Origin: Pseudomonas sp. 8Z
GTDB taxonomy: Bacteria > Pseudomonadota > Gammaproteobacteria > Pseudomonadales > Pseudomonadaceae
DNA: 64,000 nucleotides
Reading direction: 5' to 3'
NCBI RefSeq assembly: GCF_902506535.1
Contig: NZ_LR733826.1
Location: 62,001 to 126,000, forward strand
Notes under the pieces: generated by a model
Databases searched by the model: none
Told to the model about the DNA's origin: nothing
What the model saw: the letters and a program-made list of their open reading frames with translations, nothing else
Translations under genes and position numbers: made by a program
Shown here: positions 38,413 to 45,038 of the stretch, piece after piece
How the letters are laid out: each line of letters opens with the position of its first letter
How positions within the stretch are numbered: position 1 is the first letter of the stretch

Positions 38413-38697
38413 TCAGGCATTGCTCAGAGAGAGCGTATTCGAGCGCTGAAGCGATTTCTTCGCGCCGAGGATGCCGATGACGCCGACAGGCACGAAAGGC
38501 ACGCAACCGATGATGAACAGGATGGCCCCCACTTTGGTTTTGTCGAGCGCGACCAGCAGCATGCCGACAAGATTCAACGCCACGAATGGCAGCATCCAGA
38601 TATACAGGCCTTCATAACGCGGCTCTATGCTGATCCAGACTACGGCGAGTAGATGAATGACGGTGCCTAGTGGCATTCTGAAATCCATTTTCTTCAT
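38413..38697 (-). CDS. Small hypothetical membrane protein
   Basis: The protein has 94 residues with three predicted transmembrane segments (LGTVIHLLAVVWISIEP, WMLPFVALNLVGMLLVAL, AILFIIGCVPFVPVGVIGIL). AGGA lies 7 nt before the ATG. It is convergent with the MFS gene and 77 bp downstream of a codirectional duplicated gene. I do not recognise a family. Confidence 0.6.
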   Translation of the reverse strand: MKKMDFRMPLGTVIHLLAVVWISIEPRYEGLYIWMLPFVALNLVGMLLVALDKTKVGAILFIIGCVPFVPVGVIGILGAKKSLQRSNTLSLSNA

Positions 38698-38773
38698 GGG
38701 TTTTCCTTAGATTTGAAGGCTATGCGGGATGTAGCGGGGCGATTCTGACAGCAGCCTATCGCGCTGTCCGGAA

Positions 38774-39817
38774 TTAATCGGCATAACGCACATGGCGATC
38801 CATAAGGTTGAGGCGCCCGGTGATGTCATAGGCGTTGACGCGGGCCAGGTTCTGCTTCAACTGCGCCTCCCAGGTCTTATCGTCCATATCACGCCAATAG
38901 CGCTCGGGGCGGCCCGTGCGGCGGTCATGTGCCGCCGTGGTCGGGTCGTTTGTGCGGTGTTTCTCGAACAACGGGATATCCGGCAGTGGCCGACCAATGT
39001 CCATGTAGTTCTGCACAAAGTCCCAGGCCGCGAAGTGCGGCGACATGCTGGAGTCCTTGGGCACGATGGGGGAAAGATCGATGGCCAGGTCGTGATAGCG
39101 ATGCACCAGATGCAGTTGATACCAGATCAGCCCCTGACGATCCGGGCCGCTGCTGATATAGGCATCGAACTCATGAAAGGGGTAGGTGAACTCACCGATG
39201 GTGCCGCTGCGTTTGTACTCGCCCATATTGTCGTAATCGAAGATCGTGACCATGCCGGTACGGCGGTTGAACTCCCACAGCGGCCCTTTGGAAGGGCGAA
39301 CGACCCAGTTGGTAAATTTGTTAACGACTAGGGAGCCTATGGCCCAGCAGGCGAGGGGCACCAAAAAAGTCCATGCAGTTTCCTTGATTATTGCCAGTAA
39401 GTTAGTGAGATATTCGTCGTCTAGAGCAGCAGCACCTACCAGCCAGGTCAATGGCAGAAAAATTGCCATCACCCAAAAAACAAAACGCCCTCCTCCCAAT
39501 AGATAAAACCAGAAGGTCGTACTTTTGGAGAATGGGGCATAGCGAATGCGCTCGTGATCGTTGATATGGTGGTAATCACGTTGCGCGAACTTTTCTTCCT
39601 GGCGAAGTCCGGCGGCCACGTCCTGTTTGTACTTCTCATGAGTGCGCAACCCAGCAGGCGTGCTTTGCCGCAGCATGCTGAGAGGCACGATGTCCTCGGT
39701 ATGCCCCCAGGGCAGGCGCGAGTTGCCAAAGCGGAACAGCCAACTGCGCTTGGTCGCTGCAGGCTGATCGGGAATGCGCGCTGGCTGGTAGGCGCTGGGG
39801 CTGTAGTGGGCAGTCAT
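38774..39817 (-). CDS. Hypothetical membrane protein, intact copy of a tandem duplicate
   Basis: From ATG 39817 (MTAHYSPSAYQPARIPD) it has 347 residues. The N-terminal cytoplasmic part is followed by two transmembrane segments (WVMAIFLPLTWLVGAAAL; WTFLVPLACWAIGSLVV) and a soluble C-terminal domain from about residue 185 (TGMVTIFDYDNMGEYKRSG; LHLVHRYHDLAIDLSPIVP; YMDIGRPLPDIPLFE; TGRPERYWRDMD). The C-terminal pattern reminds me of DUF6708-type proteins found near type VI secretion genes, but I am not certain. The start is 8 nt after the stop of the truncated copy. Confidence 0.65.
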   Translation of the reverse strand: MTAHYSPSAYQPARIPDQPAATKRSWLFRFGNSRLPWGHTEDIVPLSMLRQSTPAGLRTHEKYKQDVAAGLRQEEKFAQRDYHHINDHERIRYAPFSKSTTFWFYLLGGGRFVFWVMAIFLPLTWLVGAAALDDEYLTNLLAIIKETAWTFLVPLACWAIGSLVVNKFTNWVVRPSKGPLWEFNRRTGMVTIFDYDNMGEYKRSGTIGEFTYPFHEFDAYISSGPDRQGLIWYQLHLVHRYHDLAIDLSPIVPKDSSMSPHFAAWDFVQNYMDIGRPLPDIPLFEKHRTNDPTTAAHDRRTGRPERYWRDMDDKTWEAQLKQNLARVNAYDITGRLNLMDRHVRYAD

Positions 39818-39825
39818 GGGGGCAA

Positions 39826-40311
39826 TCAATCGGCATAACGCACATGGCGATCCATCAGGTTAAGCCGGCCTGTGATGTCATAGGCGTTGACCCGGCCCAG
39901 GTTCTGCATCAATTGCGCCTCCCAGGTCTTATCGTCCATATCACGCCAATAGCGCTCGGGGCGGCCCGTGCGGCGGTCATGTGCCGCCGTGGTCGGGTCG
40001 TTCGCGCGGTGCTGCTCGAACAGCGGGATATCCGGCAGCGGGCGGCCAATGTCCATGTAGTTCTGCAGAAAGTCCCAGGCCGCGAAGTGCGGCGACATGC
40101 TGGAGTCCTTGGGCACGATGGGGGAAAGATCGATGGCCAGGTCGTGATAGCGATGCACCAGATGCAGTTGATACCAGATCAACCCCTGACGATCCGGGCC
40201 GCTGCTGATATAGGCATCGAACTCATGAAAGGGGTAGGTGAACTCACCGATGGTGCCGCTGCGTTTGTACTCGCCCATATTGTCGTAATCGAAGATCGTG
40301 ACCATGCCGGT
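39826..40311 (-). pseudogene. Truncated upstream duplicate of the gene at 38774
   Basis: The C-terminal 160 or so codons (from TGMVTIFDYDNMGEYKRSG to MDRHVRYAD) are almost identical to the intact copy, with about 230 bp from 40083 seemingly unchanged. The 5' half, including both transmembrane segments, is missing. Identity stops at 40311 after CATGCCGGT, and a different 130-bp sequence leads to the first cassette core site. A TTG-started read-through ORF (to 40380) exists but is unlikely to be functional. Confidence 0.75.
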
Positions 40312-40441
40312 GCTCGTGACGGCCAAAAACGAAGCGCTGAGCGGACAACCTGACCGGTTTTGACTGGTCGGTGCGTTCAAAATCGGCAGAGGTCGAAGTC
40401 GGCCGGAAATGTCGGGCTATTTCAGACCATCCCTAATCACT
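40312..40441. other. Short unassigned segment between truncated gene and first cassette
   Basis: This 130-bp segment has no gene. It contains GACCGGTTTTGACTGGTC, a small dyad, and does not resemble the 76-bp attC sites. It occupies the position where an attI site and the start of an integrase gene would be expected, so it may be an attI remnant (inference). Confidence 0.35.
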
Positions 40442-40448
40442 GTTAGAG
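40442..40448 (+). other. First recombination core site of the cassette array
   Basis: GTTAGAG is the left core of the array. The R'' core of cassette 1 (CTCTAAC at 40724-40730) is its exact reverse complement, as expected if both came from one circular cassette. Recombination cuts after the G. Confidence 0.75.
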
Positions 40449-40457
40449 GCCCGAGTT

Positions 40458-40733
40458 ATGCAGGTGCCAGAATCACTAATAGCTTTACTGGAGTCGGCAA
40501 TATCTCGTGACTCTGACCTTGCGTCATGCATAGTTGAGTTTGAAACCATTTACTGGCAATTGAGTGATCAGGAAACAGCTCAAGAAACTCCAGTTTGGAA
40601 AGCCATTAACAATTTTACGGAGCAGTTGGAATACTTTGAGCCGGGCGCAGACGGTCAACCTGCGCTTTATGGAGAGCGTGGCTTGCTACAGCGTATTGAA
40701 AATGTTCTGAACGAGGTGCGTGCCTCTAACTAG
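40458..40733 (+). CDS. Cassette 1: small acidic protein, possibly colicin-immunity-like
   Basis: The protein has 91 residues, is acidic and all-helical. Its layout (an early helix LIALLESAISRDSDLASCIV, then a final YFEPGADGQPALYGERGLLQ and a closing helix) resembles colicin D-type immunity proteins, in which a FEPDAD-like turn precedes the last helix. The similarity is by eye and weak. The stop codon lies inside the attC site, as is usual for cassette genes. No cognate toxin is nearby. Confidence 0.6.
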   Translation: MQVPESLIALLESAISRDSDLASCIVEFETIYWQLSDQETAQETPVWKAINNFTEQLEYFEPGADGQPALYGERGLLQRIENVLNEVRASN

Positions 40734-40799
40734 TGGTTCAAATTGTTCGCTACGCTCACTGGGACGGGCTAAAGCCCGCCCCTTAACCAAACGTTAGGC
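40724..40799 (+). repeat. attC1 (76 bp)
   Basis: R'' CTCTAAC and R' GTTAGGC bound a site with the shared central stem GACGGGCTAAAGCCCGCC and TTAACCAAAC before the right core. Same length and type as attC2, 3, 6 and 7, the Pseudomonas chromosomal-integron class. Confidence 0.9.
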
Positions 40800-40815
40800 A
40801 CTCTCCGAGTGACAT

Positions 40816-41322
40816 ATGAATCAAACACAAAAATGGATTCACTGGATAACATCTAATAACGAGAGTGAAAGGCAATCGGCCACTCTTGCATTGGGCGGTT
40901 TAAGTTACGATGCTGATGTAGACATTCCTAGCCTTATAGATGCATTAGGATCAGAGAATGATGATGTTGTCTTCTGGTGTGTAGGCGCACTAGGTTCTTT
41001 AGGGGAAAGATCGATAAATGCTGTCGCAAAAATTATCAAACTTACCGACAGCAATAATCTCGGCGTACGACAAGCCTCAATCTACGCACTGTCTAGAATC
41101 AACAAAAATAGCGCTGAACTAAATAATGTTTTTGTGAAAAAGTTATCGGACAGCAGCGAATTTGTCGTATGTGACGCCCTGAGCGCACTCGCTCGAATGA
41201 ACACCGTAGGCCCTGCGGAAATTGATGCCATAAAAGTTTGTTTAACTAGCAAAAGCGAACACGTGGCTTTCCAAGCAGAAGTAGCTCTACGTAATATTAT
41301 GCTTAATAGTGGCAATGCCTAA
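40816..41322 (+). CDS. Cassette 2: HEAT-repeat protein
   Basis: The protein has 168 residues made of about four HEAT-like helical hairpins (RQSATLALGGLSYDADVDIP; VVFWCVGALGSLGERSINAV; GVRQASIYALSRINKNSAEL; EFVVCDALSALARMNTVGP). This fold is a protein-protein scaffold. No catalytic site or signal peptide. The TAA stop is part of the GCCTAAC core of attC2. Function unknown; HEAT proteins are frequent cassette cargo. Confidence 0.78.
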   Translation: MNQTQKWIHWITSNNESERQSATLALGGLSYDADVDIPSLIDALGSENDDVVFWCVGALGSLGERSINAVAKIIKLTDSNNLGVRQASIYALSRINKNSAELNNVFVKKLSDSSEFVVCDALSALARMNTVGPAEIDAIKVCLTSKSEHVAFQAEVALRNIMLNSGNA

Positions 41323-41392
41323 CAAATGGTTCAAACCGTTCGCTTCGCTCACTGGGACGGGCTAAAGCCCGCCCCTTAACCAAACGTTATAC
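41317..41392 (+). repeat. attC2 (76 bp)
   Basis: Bounded by GCCTAAC and GTTATAC with the standard central GACGGGCTAAAGCCCGCC stem. The right core GTTATAC is unusual and is matched by GTATAAC at the end of cassette 3. Confidence 0.9.
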
Positions 41393-41410
41393 GCTTTCGG
41401 AGATTGGAGC

Positions 41411-41647
41411 ATGATCAAGACAAAAAACATCGCCATACAATGCCCGCAATGCGGCCATACAGACTTCGAGCAACCAGATAACGTACAAGATGATGATTTT
41501 GTAAAGTGTGTTTTTTGCGGGCATCAAATAATGCTTTGCGACCTAAAAGAAGTGGGTGTTCAGCAAGCAAAGGAAGCCATCATCCCTGAGGCAAAAAAAG
41601 AGATTGAGGCAATGCTAAAGAAAGCATTCAAGGGAAAGTTTAAGTGA
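41411..41647 (+). CDS. Cassette 3a: small zinc-ribbon protein
   Basis: The protein has 78 residues. Two CxxC knuckles, CPQCGH and CVFCGH, form a zinc ribbon in the first half; the C-terminal half is a charged helix (KEAIIPEAKKEIEAMLKKAF). It looks like the ECs_2282 family of putative zinc-binding proteins, role unknown. Its stop overlaps the next gene's GTG start (GTGA), so the two cassette genes are coupled. Confidence 0.75.
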   Translation: MIKTKNIAIQCPQCGHTDFEQPDNVQDDDFVKCVFCGHQIMLCDLKEVGVQQAKEAIIPEAKKEIEAMLKKAFKGKFK

Positions 41648-42114
41648 CGCCTTACGAACTGCTCACACTCTTGACATCAATCATTGCCATCGTAATATCT
41701 GCGGTTTCCCTTGTGCGAACTCGTAAACTTGCAGCAGAGCAACTTGAGCTTGAGCGAATAACCGCAGAGCTTTCTAGGCTTCAAATCAAGAGCATAGAAG
41801 AGCAAGAGAACTTAAAAACCAAGCCTCAGTTAAATGTGGCAATTACAAAGCTGGGAAGTTCCAGCCATTTCATAATTTCCAACACTGGAAAAGGTAGCGC
41901 ATACAAGGTCAATCTTGAGCTTGTTGATTGCCAAGATAACCCTTTAACAAGCGAAGTTAACCACATCCTTCCCTATGCGGAAATGAAGCCAAATTCACGT
42001 ATCAAGCTCTTGGCGGGCATGCACATGAACAGCCCGCTTAAATATCAAGTAAAGCTGATCTGGCAAGAATCTTCTGGCGAAGAGCTGTCAGAAATTCATT
42101 GGGTATCCAGGTAA
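41644..42114 (+). CDS. Cassette 3b: membrane-anchored hypothetical protein
   Basis: The protein has 156 residues with a GTG start. One N-terminal transmembrane helix (ELLTLLTSIIAIVISAVSLV) is followed by a coiled coil (about 28-62) and a soluble beta-rich domain (LNVAITKLGSSSHFIISNTG; YQVKLIWQESSGEELSEIHW). I do not recognise the family. Coupled to the zinc-ribbon gene within a single cassette, suggesting a joint function. Confidence 0.7.
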   Translation: MTPYELLTLLTSIIAIVISAVSLVRTRKLAAEQLELERITAELSRLQIKSIEEQENLKTKPQLNVAITKLGSSSHFIISNTGKGSAYKVNLELVDCQDNPLTSEVNHILPYAEMKPNSRIKLLAGMHMNSPLKYQVKLIWQESSGEELSEIHWVSR

Positions 42115-42116
42115 GC

Positions 42117-42192
42117 GTATAACAAATGGTTCAAATCGCTCGCTGTGCTCGCTGGGACGGGCTAAAGCCCGCCCCTTAACCAAACGTTAGGC
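42117..42192 (+). repeat. attC3 (76 bp)
   Basis: Bounded by GTATAAC and GTTAGGC with the standard central stem. Its left core is the reverse complement of the right core of attC2, fixing the limits of the two-gene cassette 3. Confidence 0.9.
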
Positions 42193-42201
42193 ATTCTTCG
42201 A

Positions 42202-42672
42202 ATGATTTCTTCAGCCCACATTTGCTACGATTCCAGTGAAATTCACGTAGAACTACAATCAATCGCTGAACAGGTTGAAAGCAATACGAATTGGAAGACT
42301 ATTTCTACGGAATGGAGTGGCTTCGGTGTAGTTGTACCGCAATTAATAGTTCTAACTCCCACCCCCTTTATAATTCAAATCGAAAACGATCCAGAGTGGG
42401 TTCCTGAAGAAAATAGAGAATTTGCTGAATGGGCAGGTCTAAGCGAAGATAGCGAGATATATCGTAAACTGTCGCGTTGTGATGCAAGGCTTGCCATTCA
42501 ATCAACAGCCCCAGACCAAATCACTCTTACAGGCCAAGAGATGTTCGTCTTTGCCTTCGGTGATACTGTTGACCCCAAGAACAATGAGATATCTGAAGTA
42601 TTAAAAATAATCGGCAAAAAAATATCGGGCGTTCTGAATGACTGTGTTAATAATGAGCTTTTACAGTACTGA
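42202..42672 (+). CDS. Cassette 4: hypothetical protein
   Basis: The protein has 156 residues, acidic, with no signal peptide or membrane segment. Notable stretches are ICYDSSEIHVELQSIAEQVE, WSGFGVVVPQLIVLTPTPFI and MFVFAFGDTVDPKNNEISEV. I recognise no family. AT-rich codon use like other cassette genes. Confidence 0.65.
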   Translation: MISSAHICYDSSEIHVELQSIAEQVESNTNWKTISTEWSGFGVVVPQLIVLTPTPFIIQIENDPEWVPEENREFAEWAGLSEDSEIYRKLSRCDARLAIQSTAPDQITLTGQEMFVFAFGDTVDPKNNEISEVLKIIGKKISGVLNDCVNNELLQY

Positions 42673-42680
42673 GTTATCAT

Positions 42681-42757
42681 GCCTAACAAGACGCTCAAAT
42701 CGCTCACTTCGTTCGCTGGGACGGGCTAAAGCCCGTCCCTTAGCTTAATCGTTATCC
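42681..42757 (+). repeat. attC4 (77 bp)
   Basis: Bounded by GCCTAAC and GTTATCC. The central stem is GACGGGCTAAAGCCCGTC. The right flank reads TTAGCTTAATC instead of TTAACCAAAC, a mild variant of the common type. Confidence 0.87.
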
Positions 42758-43045
42758 ATGCAATAGACAGACCGAGTTCAAGGAACCGTAAATGCCAAGG
42801 AATCAGGCTGGCGAAAAATCGAAAAAGCAGCTATTACGCAGTATAGACACTCGGCGGAGCTTAACGAAGTTAAGGCGCACGCCGAGTGTCTATACTGCGT
42901 TACAACGTGATTTTTTCATTTTTATCCCGCCCGAGTTTTCATTGCATTTACAGCTCTGCTGCGCAGAGCGGAGTGAATTGATGGATAACCAGTCGCTGAA
43001 GCGGACGCTCGCCAAAAGCGAGCGAGCGCCGCTTAGCTTCCTACG
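42752..43045 (+). other. Cassette 5: ORF-poor cassette with a large hairpin
   Basis: The cassette is 294 bp. The only sizeable frame (42792-43049) crosses both the hairpin and the attC and has low-quality composition, so I do not call it a gene. The cassette may encode a structured RNA or be a spacer. It ends with an attC of a different type (42983-43051). Confidence 0.75.
42836..42900. repeat. 21-bp perfect inverted repeat with nested stem in cassette 5
   Basis: The left arm 42836-42856 (ACGCAGTATAGACACTCGGC plus G) is exactly mirrored by 42880-42900. Between them CTTAAC (42860-42865), loop GAA, GTTAAG (42869-42874) form a second stem. The inner GCTTAAC and GTTAAGG resemble attC core sites. 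No T-tract follows. Confidence 0.85.
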
Positions 43046-43051
43046 TTAGGC
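42983..43051 (+). repeat. attC5 (69 bp, divergent type)
   Basis: Bounded by GGATAAC and GTTAGGC. The interior (AGCGGACGCTCGCC, spacer, GCGAGCGCCGCTTAGC) forms a stem but shares no sequence with the 76-bp class. This indicates cassette 5 came from another integron lineage. Confidence 0.82.
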
Positions 43052-43063
43052 AATCAAGAAAGA

Positions 43064-43384
43064 ATGACCAACCTTGAATTAGTGGCCGCACTCAAAGCAC
43101 TTCCAGATGAAGATCTGGCGTTGGTACTCGGAATGGTGCTCCCAGAGCGTAATCCGTTCTCTAAAGAGCCAGAAGTGGTTAGATCCAGAATGTTTCTTGG
43201 CATATACACGGAGTACACGGATGAAAGCTCAATTAGCATCGTGGCCTACCCAAAGGATGGCGAGCGCGGGCCTTATTGGGGCTTTTGCCAATCTACTGAG
43301 TCACCAATTTCAGGCATAAACTTCGTTTCTCCCCAGAAGCAAGCTATATCGCCTCTAGACGAAACAAGAATAAATCTTACATAG
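43064..43384 (+). CDS. Cassette 6: hypothetical protein
   Basis: The protein has 106 residues, with no membrane segment. It begins MTNLELVAALKALPDEDLAL and has a beta-rich second half (IYTEYTDESSISIVAYPKDG; PYWGFCQSTESPISGINFVS). The family is not recognised. The stop codon TAG just precedes the attC6 core. Confidence 0.62.
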   Translation: MTNLELVAALKALPDEDLALVLGMVLPERNPFSKEPEVVRSRMFLGIYTEYTDESSISIVAYPKDGERGPYWGFCQSTESPISGINFVSPQKQAISPLDETRINLT

Positions 43385-43459
43385 CCTAACAACAGATTCA
43401 AATCGTTCGCTGCGCTCACTGGGACGGGCTAAAGCCCGCCCCTTAACCAAACGTTAAGC
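43384..43459 (+). repeat. attC6 (76 bp)
   Basis: Bounded by GCCTAAC and GTTAAGC with the standard central stem. GTTAAGC is the complement of GCTTAAC at attC7. Confidence 0.9.
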
Positions 43460-43474
43460 ACCTTGGAGAAAATT

Positions 43475-43966
43475 TTGGATAAATTCGAACGACTAAACTT
43501 TATCAACCAGATGTTGATATTGGAGAAGCTATACCCAGAAGAAGCCGAGTATTACGCAAAAAACAGAAAGGCATTAGAACACGGCTATGAATTACACTAC
43601 TCATGGCTCGTAGAAAGCATTAGCGATCCACTTTCAGAAGACCAATGCAAGCAAGTATTGGATATTCTAGACATGTACAGGTCTATTACATTTTCCTGGG
43701 AACGCCTCCATGACGGAGAGGAAATTCCAAGCAAACTAAAATTTCGAGGATTCGACGGAAATAACGAAACAGCCCAGATGGGCTATACACAATACTTCAT
43801 CAATGATTTAGACAGATTCAGAGAACTGACTTACGACTCAGACTACTGCGATTTCAACAGTCACTGCCCTATGCTAGGGAAATACTCTCGCATGCTAACC
43901 GTATGGAAAAGCCTCGACTCTTTCGAGTTAAGCGAAGAGGAAATTGAAGCCGTGGTGGCAGCATGA
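43475..43966 (+). CDS. Cassette 7a: YfbU family protein
   Basis: The frame starts with a TTG at 43463, but the TTG at 43475 (MDKFERLNFINQM) has GGAG 6 nt before it, so I use that; 163 residues. It aligns over its full length with E. coli YfbU in pattern: LILEKLYPEEAEYYAKNRKA, EHGYELHYSW, VLDILDMYRSITFSWERL, FRGFDGNNE, GYTQYFINDLDRF and KYSRMLTVWKSL. The biochemical role of the family is not settled. The stop overlaps the next start (ATGA), so it is coupled to a membrane partner in the same cassette. Confidence 0.82.
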   Translation: MDKFERLNFINQMLILEKLYPEEAEYYAKNRKALEHGYELHYSWLVESISDPLSEDQCKQVLDILDMYRSITFSWERLHDGEEIPSKLKFRGFDGNNETAQMGYTQYFINDLDRFRELTYDSDYCDFNSHCPMLGKYSRMLTVWKSLDSFELSEEEIEAVVAA

Positions 43967-44460
43967 TTGATGCCATTTCAGTTATTGGATCTATAGCATC
44001 TATATTGGGCGCCATATGGGCATGGAAGGAGGCTAATAAATCCAAAACAGCAGCACAACTAGCCCAACGTATAAAAGATCAACTAATCGGCCACAGAAAA
44101 ACATCAGAATTGGCTGAGTTACAGGCCCTACTTAGCACTGCACAAAAGAAATTCACTAAATACGGAGCCTCCAACCCTAAGGCGCTTGCAGGGATTGATC
44201 ATCACGCAGACTCCGAGTCACTTCTCTCATTCATGCACACACTAAAGTCTTACAACGAGTACTTTGAAGGCGAGCATGAAAATGTTGCCGACAAATTCTA
44301 CGATGACATCGAGAAAACTCTTCAACTTTTTAGAAAGTCTAGCTCTATAAACAATATCTCCGAACACGGAAATAGCATTTTAAACAAGCTAGCGAGTTTC
44401 TCACCAATACTCAAAAGAGAGTTCACGAGCAAGAAAGAGTCCGTAGTTAGCGGCGCTTAA
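43963..44460 (+). CDS. Cassette 7b: membrane-anchored partner of the YfbU-like protein
   Basis: The protein has 165 residues. An N-terminal transmembrane helix (AISVIGSIASILGAIWAW) precedes a basic, helical cytoplasmic part (KTAAQLAQRIKDQLIGHRKT) and further helices to the end. I recognise no family. The 4-nt overlap with the YfbU-like gene implies co-translation. The stop TAA forms part of the attC7 core. Confidence 0.7.
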   Translation: MIDAISVIGSIASILGAIWAWKEANKSKTAAQLAQRIKDQLIGHRKTSELAELQALLSTAQKKFTKYGASNPKALAGIDHHADSESLLSFMHTLKSYNEYFEGEHENVADKFYDDIEKTLQLFRKSSSINNISEHGNSILNKLASFSPILKREFTSKKESVVSGA

Positions 44461-44530
44461 CAACTGGTTCAATTCGCTCGCTCCGCTCGCTGGGACCGGC
44501 TAAAGCCGGCCCCTTAACCAAACGTTAGGC
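44455..44530 (+). repeat. attC7 (76 bp)
   Basis: Bounded by GCTTAAC and GTTAGGC. The central stem is GACCGGCTAAAGCCGGCC, with compensating changes relative to the other 76-bp sites. This supports selection on the folded strand. Confidence 0.9.
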
Positions 44531-44542
44531 AAGGAAACCTGA

Positions 44543-44953
44543 ATGGATCTTGATTCTTACAAGAAAGCTCGGGAAGTCTTCATGAAAGAGCATGAGGAGA
44601 AATATGATGGTTTTACTCGCCTTATGCTCGGTCTTTCCGTCACCTTCATAACACTTGTTGTGGGCTTGCAAAGTGCCAGTGCAGGCCAGCTTTCTTTAAT
44701 GTTAAAATCAGCGGTGGTTGTTCACTCCTTATCAATCCTTTCAGGTGTTTGGGTTCAATACCTAGTTATGGCACAGCCTCTTTACGACCTCAAACGTGCG
44801 TATAAACTGGCTGAGGAAGTACTCGAAGAAAAGAGAGCTAACCCAGGATGGTTTGAACGTCCTCCAAGCCAAACACAAGTAGTTTGCTTCAATGTACAGG
44901 TGATAACCTTTATCTTTGCTTTTGTATTAGTCGTGTTGGCGGTTGTTGCGTGA
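44543..44953 (+). CDS. Cassette 8: hypothetical membrane protein
   Basis: The protein has 136 residues. The N-terminal amphipathic part (MDLDSYKKAREVFMKEHEEK) is followed by transmembrane segments LMLGLSVTFITLVVGL, AVVVHSLSILSGVWVQYLVM and VQVITFIFAFVLVVLAVVA. Possibly an S/T/Y-free small effector or immunity-like membrane protein; no family is recognised. Confidence 0.65.
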   Translation: MDLDSYKKAREVFMKEHEEKYDGFTRLMLGLSVTFITLVVGLQSASAGQLSLMLKSAVVVHSLSILSGVWVQYLVMAQPLYDLKRAYKLAEEVLEEKRANPGWFERPPSQTQVVCFNVQVITFIFAFVLVVLAVVA

Positions 44954-44957
44954 TATT

Positions 44958-45038
44958 GCCTAACAAACACATCAAATTCGCTCCCTACCGGTCGCCGGAC
45001 ACGCAAAAAACCGCGTGCCGTTTATGTGGGCGTTATGA
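44958..45038 (+). repeat. attC8 (81 bp, divergent type)
   Basis: Bounded by GCCTAAC and GTTATGA. The interior (ACCGGTCGCCGGACACGC, CGCGTGCCG) does not match the 76-bp class. A second foreign attC type in the array. Confidence 0.8.

Noticed and set aside
42792..43049. An 85-codon ORF in cassette 5
   Set aside because: It runs through the 21-bp hairpin and the attC site and has no Shine-Dalgarno or protein-like composition.
40724..45038. A CRISPR-like series of direct repeats
   Set aside because: Repeats are about 76 bp, spaced by gene-sized and variable intervals, and have attC core and stem structure.
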